Notes: generated from the sequence alone by a model not told the origin. Positions 21,605 through 33,645 are shown, counted from the stretch's first letter. The stretch: 64,000 nucleotides of DNA from Cyclaneusma minus (GCA_037179335.1 JAKZHN010000008.1:868001-932000); one strand, 5' to 3'. Numbers and translations: made by a program.

Positions 21605-22550
21605 ATGATGGTTTTGGCCTTGCTCTCGGACAGGAGTAGCAGTCGATCTTCTTTGCAAGTATTAAACTGAAATACAGCTGCAGTGTGGCATCTCGCACTT
21701 CCAAAGTTGCCGAATACCTCTTTCTGAGAAACATTTCCAGCTCAGCCGCTTCCAGCTTCGAATCTTAGGCCCCCCAGACTCACCCTAGGCCGGCCCCTGA
21801 AATCGTCCAACATGATCCTCGTCAGTCCCGTTTTCTTCCACTCTGTGAGTGTGACATTGAGTTGGGTTTCGATTGAAAATTTGAATTTTCGATTTAGCAA
21901 AGCTAGCAAAGCCCAAAAAACATCTCTGCGTCCGGGAACTCTCAAATCAGTTAATCTTTGAGTGGTTTATCGGAGGCATTCGAATTGGTCGGATGACACC
22001 CTCCGCACAACATCAACATAAAGTAAATTGGGAATATTTCGAACAACAAGGAATATTCCAGGTTGATAGGGATACCTATTCAGGGTAACTGTAGACATTC
22101 CGAATCTAAGCAACTGGAAGTATTCCAGTTGATTGGGAATATTATAATACTACAAGTAATACAAAATATTACAAGTACCTAATTGAAATTATCTCAGATG
22201 ATTGGGAATACTGTCAACGATTAAGGGGCTAAGGAAAATATAGACCTTTTGAGACAGGCTTAGTCTGTATGCGATTTCAAAAATCCAGATGCGATTTAGC
22301 GATTCCCAAGGTCGAATGAGCTGGGGGGAGGACGGATGTGGGTGGATCTGGCTACCAAAATGCTTTAAGTGACTCACGCTTAGCTTACCAGCTTTCAGTT
22401 CTCTATGGGTGAGGGGAGCCTGCATCAGAAGAGCTCAGTCTGAGACCCGAGAGCTGGAGTCAACAACAATCCATTTCAAAATCTGCCCGTCTTTATACAA
22501 AACTTCTGATCTCTTCCCACTCTCTATCCTAAGTGAGGCTCGTTCCCAGC
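21605..22550. other. Intergenic region with an AT-rich repetitive patch
   Basis: About 950 nt with no credible frame. Between about 21990 and 22220 the base composition becomes AT-rich, and a motif around TTGATTGGGAATA recurs in degenerate form (near 22027, 22131 and 22198, with further GGAATATTCC-like copies). Confidence 0.5.
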
Positions 22551-23072
22551 ATGTCGACGACCCCAAATTCCTCCATGGCGACACTTTCGAGTTCCGAGAA
22601 GTCCGCGGGACTCCCCTACCCCATCCAAGTGTCCCCCATGTCGACACCTTCAAGTCCCGAGAAACCCAGGGGATCCCCATACCACGTCCCAACCGCCCGC
22701 CCCGAAAACATGTCAGAGCACCAATACTGGCAACATGTCATTTGGCGCTTGAGGCTCCTTCACCTCCAATCCTGGTGGGACGATGACGCAGATGATGTAG
22801 TCTTGTCACTGCTCAAGATAGCTACGAAGCTCAAGTACAGCCTCAAGGACGACTGTGAAGACATGAGGAAGGAGAGAGAGGAGCAATTTCAGGAGCTGAA
22901 TGAGCTCAGTGTCAACATCTTGGAGCTGAATAATCGGGAAATGGCTAAGACAAGCAACCTTGATGACATTGCCCTTGCGGTCATTATGATGTTTGCGGTA
23001 TTTGGTGTCTATACGTCGGTTATGTGGGCATGGGATCAAATGTTCTCAAGGTGTGTCAAGATGCCCTGGTGA
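22551..23072 (+). CDS. Small hypothetical protein with coiled coil and C-terminal membrane helix
   Basis: Single-exon frame of 173 residues from ATG; the open frame reaches 18 nt further 5' only via GTG. The first 50 residues are Ser/Pro-rich and contain a 21-residue tandem repeat matching a 63-bp DNA duplication. A Trp-rich segment around HLQSWWDDDADD follows. Residues about 95-135 are charged, Glu-rich and heptad-like (DMRKEREEQFQELNELSVN). A hydrophobic stretch (DDIALAVIMMFAVFGVYTSV) near the end could be one membrane helix. I do not recognise a family. The ordered arrangement of disordered N-terminus, coiled coil and membrane anchor makes it look real, but there is no independent support. 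Confidence 0.5.
   Translation: MSTTPNSSMATLSSSEKSAGLPYPIQVSPMSTPSSPEKPRGSPYHVPTARPENMSEHQYWQHVIWRLRLLHLQSWWDDDADDVVLSLLKIATKLKYSLKDDCEDMRKEREEQFQELNELSVNILELNNREMAKTSNLDDIALAVIMMFAVFGVYTSVMWAWDQMFSRCVKMPW
22580..22705 (+). repeat. 63-bp tandem duplication, in frame
   Basis: Two head-to-tail copies (22580-22642 and 22643-22705). Each begins GACAC(T/C)TTC(G/A)AGT and shares a CCGAGAA core. The unit length is divisible by three, so it yields a 21-residue protein repeat in the small gene it lies in. The copies have diverged by many substitutions. Confidence 0.75.
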
Positions 23073-25408
23073 GCTACTTTTGGGAAAAAGGAGCTGGACT
23101 GACTATCATTAGCCACCTTGCGTCTAATTGACTCGAGATTTTCGAAGTAAAGCACGGACAGTTGGATCTGTTCGGGGGATGGTGCGGGTCGCGGCTCTTC
23201 GCTGCTTCCATTGCTGCGATACAGAAGTCGAAGTAGGTGGAAGGATGTGGCAGACATGACGGTATTGGATGCAAAATGGTCACTGGGGAAGTTCAATGAA
23301 ATTATGTCGCTGATGATGGCGCGGGAGCCACGCTCGAGCCCCAGAGACGATTTCAGTACAATCATTGGTCCCGTCACTTGAACGGCAGCAAAAATTTCCA
23401 GTTTATACCTAAGAACTTATGATTGTAGGTAGTCATGACTTTGTGCTTCCTCACTCTGTGTCATCTGGTTCGCGGAGGACGACCTCAATGTGGAGCATAT
23501 CTTGCTATACCTGGCTTTAATACTCGCCATTTTTATCTAGTGTCGATATACAAGTATCTGGATTTTTCTAGAATATCTTCAAGATGTTCAGGTACCTAGC
23601 AGATTACCTGTATGGGGCGAAACCATGGAGGATGAGACTGAATGTCAAGGCAATGTGAGAACCCGAATCACCCGTCATCCGAATAATTTCTGTCGATCAC
23701 CGAAAGAACTTTCTCGTCAGATCCACCACGAATGTCAACAAATCTGTAGCAGGCGACAGCGGCCCCTTGAGCGCAAGGCAGCCGCCTCAACCCATACTTC
23801 ACAGCACCACCCACACAACCGCACCACCACATCTTCGCCTAGTAGAGTTCAACGCCGGCATCTCGATCAGCAACATGAACACCCTGACAGGCTCGACGAT
23901 CAACCCCACGGATCCCGTAAGTCCACCTCCCCATCATCGTCTTTGCTTTTGACGACCGGCGTGAGATTCCGAGAGCCTCTGGCCAGGCAATGACAAGGTC
24001 TCCGAGAATCTGTCCAGCCGCGGCAGCATCCAACTCTCCAGGAACCTCGTATCGGAAACTTCATCCTGTCAAAGTATTCCAAATCGATAAAGGAAAATAT
24101 GAAGGCTGCCTCGGACTACCTTGAGGCTGGGCGGCAGGAACCCCTTTTCCCCCTCAAGGTGTGGTGAGCCACACTCCGTCGAGTCGAATTCCCGCTCTTG
24201 GCAGCCCATAGGGTGAACCTTTTACGAGTTTGAGATCATCTTGACGCTCACATTCCGCTGCCGGGTCTCGACGGCGTTGACCGATTCCGAGCCGTTTGTA
24301 TTCCCCCACGACTCGCCGCGTGGGATGCAGAATCAGCCGCACGACGAGCCACTTGGCCGAAAGCGACGATTCGAAGAAGCCGCAATGGGGCGAGGTGGCA
24401 CGCCTGGTACATAAAGGGACGAAAGGCAACACAAACACAGAGCTTGTTCGGGAGCACTGGAAGCCGAATGAAGACAGTGGTACACTAAACCACGAGCCGC
24501 ACCAGACAAATGCCAGCATCACCGGAGATTCTCACGTTTTCGGAAAATTGAATCTCGGGCATTTGCAACACCAGGAGAATAGGATATAGTAGTCTGTGGA
24601 ATTTTCAAGGGTTTCGGGGAACGCACGAGGGATATCGGGATTGTTGGCAGCCATGCTTTGAGCAACATGGCGCCTCCCAATATATCTCGCATGGTAGAAC
24701 AATATTGTCAGATCTCGCACTGGCAAGTATCAGCCAACGAATGTCGAGCCAGCAGCCACAACTAGCGGCACTCACTTTCAGTGAAACCGGCAGTTGGTGG
24801 AACAAAAGTCAAGCCGGATGCTTTCAAGCAAAGGATTCTCTGACCTGGCTCTCGGATTTCCGTGTGTGGCAGCCATTGAAATCTTTTTGAAGCTAGCAGA
24901 TGTGGTACACGTGGGAATAGGGTCATTGGGCTTGTCCAACGTCTGGGGTGGGTCACAGGGATTGGCCTGACTGATCATCCCCATCGCTTGGAATCCTAGA
25001 ATCTTATTCGGACTTGACGTCTTCGCAGGTGGCATCAACTTGCGCCGCTGCGCATTCATATTTTCGCTTCTCCCGTGGTGGCACGCCCGATGGCTTGTGG
25101 TAAAGGGGGGCTAAAGCTGGGGAACTGTGGGGCTAAATTAACCCCGCGTTAACCCCCGCCAGCGCTAAGCAATGCCGAGAACACATCCCTCTTGCCTCGA
25201 CGAAGGCCCGAAGCATCATCATCCTCAATCAATCCAGTTCCGCTGCCATGTCCGATGTCCAAAATGCTGTGTTACGACATGGACTATCTGCATAATCACA
25301 TCCAGTCTCCATATCTCTACACCTTCTCTCCCTTATATACCATGCGTGCACCTCCGTTCTTGACATCAATATCATAACGTGCAAAGTAATCTACCTCGTT
25401 CCCCAAAC
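23073..25408. other. Intergenic region, no gene recognised
   Basis: About 2.3 kb. Short frames occur on both strands around 23600-24100 and 24150-24600, but none has family resemblance or a coherent set of splice sites. A degraded gene between 23580 and 24110 is possible, because several sub-frames there have reasonable composition; I could not name it. The last few hundred bases should be the promoter of the transcription factor gene. Confidence 0.4.
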
Positions 25409-27968
25409 ATGGCCGACATCGCCGTCACTCTCAAGGATGGAAAGCGCGACAAAGCCGGCAAGCAGGACCCGGCCAAGCTGCCCACTTGCCCCCAATGCTC
25501 CAAGACCTTCTTCCGGAAAGCTCATATGCTGAGACATGTCCAGCAGCGTACGCTGAATCGCCCCTACCTGAACTACTATCCGGACTGATGTATCATAGAT
25601 ACTGGTAACAGGCCTTACAGCTGCCAATTCTGCTCGAAGACCTTTAAGAGAAGGTAGAAATGCGCTCTGCTTCTAAAGTCCCCTTATCATGAGTTCTCAT
25701 CTGACATGCTTTGTCCGTAGTGATGTGCTCCGAGGTCAGCTTCCCCATCTTTGCTTCTATTTCCGCTTCATCGCTGCTCGAGCCCACGATTCATCATCGT
25801 CTTCACCGCCCTCTTCATCCAAATGCGCTATTTCATCCGAGATCTCGAAGTTAATTATCAGCCATGTTCTGACCGACCTAGATCATTTCAATCGATGTGA
25901 ACACCGAAACGGCAAGCCGATCCCTGCTCAGGAAGAGAGAGGGAGAAAGCGACACGCTTGCGATCACTGCGCCAGACTGAAAATCAAGTGCGACAGCGAA
26001 TCGCCCTGCCAGAAGTGCAAAGAGTTCAACAGGGCCTGCGTAAGAAGTAGGACAGGACGTGGGTGCATTCTATCTTCGTGCGCCACCACCTGCTGAAAGC
26101 GAATAGTAAAAAGTACAGACGACGCCGCCGAAATGACCAACTCGGACCGAAGCTCCATCAGTTTTCTTCTGAATTGCCCAGAAGAAACGGAATTCATGCA
26201 CCGCTTTCCAGAATCGTCCAACACAGATAAGGCGGGCTCGAGTGGAACGGGATCTGACTACCTGAGTTATTCGGAAACTGGGAGCTACGATCCTGTTCCC
26301 GACGACGCCAACCGCAAGCCGGCGATATCTACAGTCTACGATGGGTATTTCGTTGGTGGTCAGTTGCCCCTTGACACATTTTTGAGTGATCTCCCGAATC
26401 CTTTCGCACCCCCGGTAGACTGGAGGCTGGAAGATATTGCACTAGATCAGACGCTCATTTCGGCGCTCCCGCCCCCCCAGTTCTCGGCTTCGGCAGAGTT
26501 GGAGGCTAGAGCTGTTGATATCCGAGAAAAACTATACCGCTCTGCCGAATGCTTGTTTCTCCCAGAAAACCCACCACCAGACCTCTTACAGGCTATTCAA
26601 CTCATAACTGGCCTAAATTTAGACACCTTCGTGAAACTCTACTTCCGTCATTGGCACAAGCATGGGCCCATGGTTCATGAACCGTCTTTTGACCCTATAC
26701 GAGCTCCGATACCTTTGTTGCTTTCGATGTTTAGCGTCGGTGGCATGTACTCCAGCCATAAGCACGAGGTAGCTCAGGTAAAACGTTTATTGGACCTAGT
26801 CGAGTTCCAGATCTACAGCACGTTAGTCTTACCCTACCTACGAATTTTACGGCAATGGCAATCTATAATAGTACAAGAAGAATCGCTAATTCAGATATTG
26901 GGGTTTAGTGCGCCGTTCAACGACGACTACCAGGGACAAGACAACAGCCACCCATTTCCTTACGAGCGAAGCTTTGAATGGCAGCAATATAGGTTACTCG
27001 AGATCCAGGGTGGCCATTTGATGATAGTAGCACAATATTGGACTGGTAATCCGCAAGCAAGAAAAAGAGCTAGAAGGCAGCGGTTTTCCAAATTAGTAGA
27101 CGTAAGTGTCGTCTAACGAATTGATGGAGCTTACAACTAACGTTCCTAGGTCGCTCGAGAATTCTTTGCGACATTACTTTCTTCAAGTCCTTACGTACAG
27201 GACGAAGCAACCTTTCGCTCGTGGATTTTTCGTGAATCGCATTTCCGGTAATCCCCTTGGCGCCCCTTGACTCTTTTTCCTTCGCTAAATTGACGAAGGA
27301 CTCTCCACATCATGATGCTCCTCGACAACGCCTTTGTCATCTTCAACAACTCGCCTACTCGTATGGAATGGTCTGAAATCGGGTCCCTGGAGCTCCCCTG
27401 CGAAGCCCATTATTTCGAAGCCGCCACAATCGAAGACCTTTACGCCAGTCCACGACTTCCCCTTTCCAAATTCAAAGTCCGCGACGCTGTGCAAATGCTG
27501 TTCCAGCCCGAAGTCCGCAAAGTGGATCTTGCAGGGATTAAGAATGGCAGCTTAAACGCGCTCGACTTGCAGATCATGATCCACCATCTTTACACGCACA
27601 CCTGGCGTCAGACATACGGCTCCATGACCACCCGTCTGGGTCACTTTTCAGCCATACCGACTCCTAATGCTACACCGATGACGGGCGTGTCGCCTGCGTC
27701 TCAGGTTTCCGTAGAGACGACTGTTGCGCCATTGAAGACGGCACTGGTGAACTGGAAGATTTACTGGGATGAGGTGTGCGCCTGCACGCCGCAGAATGTG
27801 TGGAGCGGACTTGGGTTCGAGAAGGCTGCGGAGAACTATTGGGCGCTAACGAAGGCAGTGTTGGTTTCTTTCGAGCGGAGAGGTGGGAAGGATGGGGGTG
27901 GTTTGCTGCTACCTGTCCCTTGCGACACTGATGAGTCGGGACTGCACATCAAGAGACTGTTATCTTGA
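25409..27968 (+). CDS. Transcription factor with C2H2 and C2HC fingers plus Zn2Cys6 cluster
   Basis: Seven exons: 25409-25547, 25599-25653, 25721-25734, 25882-26039, 26100-27101, 27150-27247 and 27299-27968, giving 711 residues with phase kept at every junction. Finger 1 uses Cys27, Cys30, His43 and His47; the His47 codon is created by splicing. The linker TGNRPY follows. Finger 2 uses Cys55, Cys58, His71 and Cys75 and is assembled from three exons, one only 14 nt long. A Zn2Cys6 cluster uses Cys96, 99, 106, 112, 115 and 122, and an intron falls directly after Cys122. The rest matches the fungal-specific transcription factor middle domain (for example the YWTGNPQARKRARRQRF segment). The family binds DNA in the nucleus and controls metabolic genes. 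The target is unknown. Exon 5 could hide a further small intron near 26780-26830. Confidence 0.88.
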
Positions 27969-28591
27969 ATGGGTGTGATGATATCGGAAATGGGTCATTG
28001 CATGGAGTATGGGCTGTACATGAAGGTTGCTCACACATGGATATATAAGTTGGATCGGGGACGGTGTTTGGGAATATCACTGGGGTTCGGACAGGTGATC
28101 CGGGTGATGAGAGGTTATGACATGAGTAGATAAGTTGGCACATAATGATGCGAAATACTACCTCCTGCCTGGTACATAAAGAAATTTGCAGCATGAGATT
28201 GCAAGAAAGTACGGCTTGGTTTGGTGGTTGGGGTGTAAGACGATTGGCTCCCCAGTTAACAGGTTGGTCAACGCAAGTGGTAATACGATTCGTGGCTCGA
28301 TATCGGTGATCATGGTTCGAAGCACCCCAAGAGATGGCTTTCCTTTTGCAATTCTTCTTCGTCGTTTTTGGGCATGTTTTTGGCCCTCTTAGCATCATGG
28401 ATGGGACAGTCATGTTGTGCGAGTGTGTTCAACAACGTCTAAATTCACCAGACGTCTCAACCCCCAGCCCTCCCCACGAAACCCTTTCCCCATCCTTCCC
28501 TTTATCCTCTCTAATCCCATCCTTTATCCTCTCTAATCCCATCCTTTCTCCCCGTCTTTCCATCCCCCCTCCTTTCCCCAAAACCATCTCA
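27969..28591. other. Spacer between convergent genes, pyrimidine-rich
   Basis: About 620 nt between two 3' ends. From about 28440 the plus strand is strongly C/T-rich. A 22-nt unit starting TTTATCCTCT is perfectly duplicated head to tail at 28501-28522 and 28523-28544. No gene is supported. Confidence 0.55.
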
Positions 28592-29527
28592 TCAAGCCTG
28601 GTCCCCAGCTATTCCATCAAGCCCTCCAGTCCTACCTCCCGCCTCCTTTTTCTCCTCACTCCCCTCCTTACTTCCCTCAGCAACGTCCCCCAACGTCCTC
28701 ACATGCTCCCCACTCTTCACCATCCCATTCAACACCTTCTCTGTCACCTTCATGGCCTCGACGCCCGCCGGCGCGCCGCAATAAACGGTCGCCTGCAACA
28801 CCTCTTCGCGAAGTTCTAGTTCGCTGAGGCCGTTGTTGATGGCACCGCGCGTGTGCACGGCCAGTTCGGGCCAGGACTTGAGGGCTATTAACATACCGAC
28901 ATCTTTTTGTCATACATATAGTCGTCAGCATGTGTTTCAGAAGTTTCATAAATGCGGTTTGTTTCTGATATTTTGGCATTGTGATTACTGGCGAAGGGTG
29001 GAGTTTGGGGTTTTTTTTTGGAGTGAGGTGTGTGGGAAAGTGGGGTTTGGGAAATGCGGGTTCAGGGAAAAGGGGGGAGCGGTGATGAGAAAAATTGTGG
29101 GGTAAATATAGGTACTTAGTAAGCTTCGCTGCTTCTTCGACAGGCCGGGGCGTGGAACAGATGTTGCCCCAGGCCCAGGAGGTGACGAGCTGTTGGCCGG
29201 GCCAGGCGTAGGAGGAGGAGCCGGCTGAGAGGGCGCGGTCGACGTACTTGTCGCCGACGACGGAGCGGCGTGTGGAAAGGCCTTCGTCGAAGAGGGCTTT
29301 GTGGAGGGGATCGTACTGGATTTCGGTAGTTTGTTAGTGAATGGGGGGTTTATTCACTTTATGGGGAAAGTGGGACAGCGGATCTGGATGGGAAGCTTGT
29401 GCGTCGTTTTTTTTTTTACTTCGAACTCTCTGGTTCTTGGGACAAACAACTAAATACTTGGTGATGTGGAAAATTCATGGCAGGTTCTATCTGGATTTTG
29501 ACATACCTTTGGGTCGGTGGAAGGCAT
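28592..29527 (-). pseudogene. Carboxymuconolactone decarboxylase-family gene with a frameshift
   Basis: Exons by homology: 29527-29507 (MPSTDPK), 29315-29116 and 28902-28592, with GT-AG introns 29316-29506 and 28903-29115. The first half of exon 2 reads YDPLHKALFDEG...SVVGDKYVDRAL...WAWGNI. Its second half, RPGLSKKQRSLL, is in another frame, and exon 3 continues [16 protein letters not shown] and [19 protein letters not shown]...GVEAMKV, all typical of the family. Exon 2 is 200 nt, one more than the splice phases allow, so a single extra base lies near 29152-29160, just after the GNI motif. Family members act on gamma-carboxymuconolactone in aromatic degradation or as AhpD-like thiol proteins. 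Either the gene is inactivated or the base is a sequencing error. The C-terminus has a Gly/Glu/Lys-rich tail. Confidence 0.75.
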
Positions 29528-30328
29528 TTTGATGGTGCTTGCTGGTGTCGAGTGAGATTGAGGGGGAGGACTCGGGAGACGGAGCAAATTTCAAGAAATC
29601 GTCAGGTCAAAGTTTCCAGTTACTGACTGATTGAAGACCGAAATGTTCCCTTTGTGTAGCAGGATTTGCTACGATTGGTACTGTCATTGGTTTCGTGATG
29701 TTCTCGTGGTGACGACATGCTGCTCTACAAGTTAACCTACATGTACATGATGGCTAAAGTTGCCCCGCGCGGGATATAACCAGCGGGGTAGCTTCGACGC
29801 TCTTTCTCCATGGTACATGTGCACTAGAAATGAAGGGAACGAGCTTTTCAATCATATGTTGTGATGAGAGTAAGAAAAATCATGGTTGTGGAGTCAAAGA
29901 TTCAGGGGTAGACAGAACGCAAGTCACATGGCCCCCAGCAAAAGCAGAATCTCTTGTTCAGATCTCAGAAGTGTATTGCGTGGCGCCCTGGCCGGTGTAT
30001 TAGAACACGCTATCGACAAACCGAACAGACGCAAAGGAACTCGTGGCGATCCAGCAGAAAACAGCTGCTGAGACAAGCCAGTCCTTGATGAAGAAACTCC
30101 GCCAAATGCAGTGAGTGGGTGTTTTGTGTAGCAGCCATGTGGTTGCACAACAACAAAAAGGGCCCGCTCCGCCTCCCTCGGGCGCAAGCTAGACCTGGTA
30201 TCCTTCGCAAAAAGTATTCATTACATTATTCCTTCTCTTCGATGCAGACAGCTGCATCATGCTTGATGCGGATATCATCCCACCCAAAGTCGATTCCAAC
30301 ACCTGGCGCAAGACAAAAAAGAACTCGC
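29528..30328. other. Intergenic spacer
   Basis: About 800 nt between two minus-strand genes. It should hold the promoter of the decarboxylase-like gene and the 3' end of the But2-type gene. No supportable frame was found. Confidence 0.4.
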
Positions 30329-31477
30329 TTAAGCGCTCGAACACGGGACAAGGTAGAGACCGATCGCCTCGCCGCCGTCGTTTTGGTTGTAGTCCAGGAT
30401 GGTGCCGTTGACGCTGCTCACTTCGTACGAAATAGCGTGGCCAGCCGGGCACGCAAACGTCGCAATTGTGTAGTTGTTGCCCGGGAAGACGGAGGTCAGG
30501 CCGTAGTCTGTCTGCACATCTGGCACGTTGTTGTAGGTCGTATCGGCATCCGCAACACCGTTCAACAGGGCGAAGTTCAAGCCACCCATCTGCTCCTCTT
30601 CCTGCTCGTTGCCGCTGAAGTAGTAGGTGCCGGCGGACTTATCGAGGTACTCCATGTAGGGGAACTCGAAGATGAGCGCGCAGCTTCCGGTGTAGGTGGT
30701 GGGAATGTCGAAGTTGAAGATTGTGCTGTTCTCGGGGCCGATGTAGGCGCGGTATTGGGTGCCGTAGGCAGTGTCCGGGTTGGTAGAGTCAACAGGGGTG
30801 ATTAGGTGAGGGTACTGGAAATCAACACCGGCAATGTTCTTAGGACATGATGCGGCAGAAGCGGTGGCGGAGGCTGAAACAACACTGCTGGTGGACGAAG
30901 CAAGTACAGTCGATAGGGTAGTGGAGACGGAGGGAGATGCAACGGGGAGGTTGGTGGAGGTCGCTGCTGCTGAGCTCGACTCGGCCGTGGTAGACGAAGT
31001 GGTGTTCGAACCCATAGCAGCACAGGAGAAACCACCAGTCAGGATGGTCACCTGCTTGCAAGCAGTTGTGTTGGAGCTGAGGCTGTTGGAGAAGATGTTG
31101 TAGCCGCCATCGGTTCCCGGGCCATCGGCTGGGCAAGCCAGCCAGTTCTGGTCACCATTGTGCAACAGGTCGTTGTTGTCGCCGAGAGTGATGTTCTCGA
31201 GGCCGGGAATGGTGCCTTGAATACACTGGAATTGCTGGGTTCCGGGGTAGATGATGCAGTGGTGGCCGGCCGAGTCGACAATCGAAGATCCATCCACGCA
31301 GAGATCAGCATTCTGGTAGCTGCTGCTGATGCGCAGCTCGCCAATGGTGTCCTCCTCGACCTTGTCGTTCTCTCCGCCCTGGGCGGTAGCAGTGAAGCAG
31401 CACGTGGAGCTAGCTCTGTCCGAGACGGTGGCCGAAGCACCCAAGGCCAGGGCGGCGAGAGTAAGGGCGTACTTCAT
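30329..31477 (-). CDS. Secreted protein with C-terminal But2 domain
   Basis: Intronless frame of 382 residues. I chose the ATG at 31477 because it starts directly with a signal peptide (MKYALTLAALALGASA); the frame runs 21 nt further 5'. After the signal come about 160 residues with several Cys and N-glycosylation sites, a Ser/Thr/Ala-rich linker (about 165-220) that is probably O-glycosylated, and a C-terminal domain. That domain opens with FQYPHLITPVDSTNPDTAYG and includes NSTIFNFDIPTTYTGSCAL and YTIATFACPAGHAISYEVSS, a close match to the But2 C-terminal domain (Pfam 'ubiquitin 3 binding protein But2'). In moulds these proteins are extracellular or wall-associated, of unknown function. No GPI site is evident. 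Confidence 0.85.
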   Translation of the reverse strand: MKYALTLAALALGASATVSDRASSTCCFTATAQGGENDKVEEDTIGELRISSSYQNADLCVDGSSIVDSAGHHCIIYPGTQQFQCIQGTIPGLENITLGDNNDLLHNGDQNWLACPADGPGTDGGYNIFSNSLSSNTTACKQVTILTGGFSCAAMGSNTTSSTTAESSSAAATSTNLPVASPSVSTTLSTVLASSTSSVVSASATASAASCPKNIAGVDFQYPHLITPVDSTNPDTAYGTQYRAYIGPENSTIFNFDIPTTYTGSCALIFEFPYMEYLDKSAGTYYFSGNEQEEEQMGGLNFALLNGVADADTTYNNVPDVQTDYGLTSVFPGNNYTIATFACPAGHAISYEVSSVNGTILDYNQNDGGEAIGLYLVPCSSA

Positions 31478-33645
31478 GACGACGGATGATGGAAGCAATG
31501 AACGAAAGTGCGAAGCGAAAGGGAGTCAAGGAGAGGAAGCGTCTTTTGGTTTTGCTGTAGGAGCAATAGCGAAGGATCACTAACGAAGTGGCTGGGGACG
31601 AAGCGGAAGAAGAAGGTTTGTCGTGAAATTGGATGGAAGCCAGCAACGAAACGAAGGTGGGTGTTTAGCAGAAAGGGAGGCTCACATTTGGGAGGAATGG
31701 TGTTTATACATGGCTCCTTGCATGGCTCGCTTGCCCTTTCGTCGATATTTTTTGCAGCTGCCGTTCCACAAAACGCAGCCGTTAGTCGTGCACGACAGGA
31801 GGCGGCCAAGTGGTGAGCGGGAGGACGCGGGCAACATCAACTGAATTGATTAATTAAAGGAATGCTAAGCACGGCCGCCCAAATCCCGCAAATCCCGTTC
31901 AGCTCCACGGGCACAGCTTGGCAGCGCATCATGGTCCTCCGCGGCTCAGAAACACGGCCATCCACATCCAAAGGCTGAAACAGCGTCATGGTGAAATAAG
32001 AGGTTGTGGGGAATGCATGCTATGGCCAGGGGTCGAATGCCGCGATGGGTGAAATACGCTGGTGCAGCCTGAGCCCCTGGCACCGTCGGCTTGGCTAGTG
32101 GCTCCAGTAGTGCGCGGTGGACCCGTGGCTGATGGCCTGCTTAGCATCAAACTTCCACCACCAACTATCGCGCCAGTTTGACTTCAAGTCGCCCGTGCAA
32201 AACTCAGATGAAATCTGGAGAATCGGGTACCAGAGCTTTTCTTCCTTGCAACCTCAGCCTGTCGCATTTTCTGTCGACAAGAAGTTTCTTGCACCCCTCA
32301 TCCAATCCTCGCATTCATCCGAGAAATTGGGATCTCCCCCCAAATCTGTGCCTACTCCACATTGATCTGCCCGTGCGGACACCGCGTTGGCCCCCGTCAC
32401 GGCTATTTTAACTTCTCCTCAGCACGCTCCCAGGCTCCAGAAAACACCATTGAAATTCCCCAATCATCGCCATCGTCAAACAACGCCAAGCTTGACATCT
32501 CCCACTGCTACTCACAAAGCCCAGTCGTTTCCCCTGCTGCGCAAATCCGGAAGTCTGCTCTTTTGTTTCATGCACCAGCGCGTGCTTTCCACGGCTATGT
32601 CCCCAATCGATCTTCCAAGTCTGGCATCCTGCAATTTACCGCATAAGAGACACCAAGAGGTGTCGTGTTTGTGTGTAACACAGGAGCCGGCATTTCAAGA
32701 TATGTGCATCATTTGCAGGGCTGACCGGGATTGACTTGTTTGATTGGGTACGAAACTTGTTCGAGTAGTATGTGTCCACAGCGAATCGTGAGGTAAGGAA
32801 GGCCTCACTCTGGCAATGGCACTCGCGACTTCGTTGAACGAGATGAGGACGCCTTGGATTCTGGATGCTGAGTTTTGTTTGACAGCCCCGCTGGTTCTAC
32901 TGCTTATACGACTGCTGTGTCCTGTTTCCTCGTCATGGTAAGTAGCTTCGTGTACTGTGCTTTCGTGGTAGTCGTGCAATAACTGCTTTTTCGTGCTTCG
33001 TTCTGTCTGTTCTCCCCTTTCTGCTGAATAGGGGCATGTTTCGTCATGGTTTCCAACCGGAGTTGTCGCATTTTGGTACCTGACTAGGAACCTAGGAGGA
33101 AAGAGCTTCCCGACCACATGTATGGAGACAGAGCAGCTCGTATCATCGTGACATCGGATCCTATGCTTCCTGACCTATCGAACTACACTGCCTTAGTGAA
33201 AGCAGGGCCGCTACGCTAATATTTGTTTCACAGTTGAGCTGTTCAAGTTGACGGTAGCTTCTGCCACCTCGATCCCGAAGGAAGCTTCGATCAGATACCA
33301 AGATAGGGACAACCTTGGTAACATACGAGATCCAAACTCATCTAATTTGTTTGCCTTCACATGCATCAGCTCAGGCGAACCAACTACCAAGTCCCATTCT
33401 GTACCACGCAAGCTGCGAGTCACCATCTTGTGCGTCTCGATCTCCACTCTGATCGCCAACCTCGTGTATCACGAAGAATCTTCAAGCCATGGAGAATCAG
33501 ATCCAGCCCATCCGAGTCCCCGCGTCGTGGGTGTCACCCCGTATCCGGCGCATCGCTGCAGTTTTTGTTGTCTATCTGCTATAAGTATCCTGTTTCAGCT
33601 CATTTGCTGATACCTCAGACTGCGGACTGTCCAACCGCAACGCTA
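31478..33645. other. Long intergenic region
   Basis: About 2.2 kb with no supportable gene. Frames near 32100-32730 and 33250-34050 (plus strand) are Ser/Pro/Arg-rich and overlap counterparts on the other strand; the later one runs into the MFS gene as its antisense. Confidence 0.45.

Noticed and set aside
23580..24110. Possible degraded gene on the plus strand
   Set aside because: Several sub-frames look partly coding, but I could not join them with phase-compatible splice sites or name a family.
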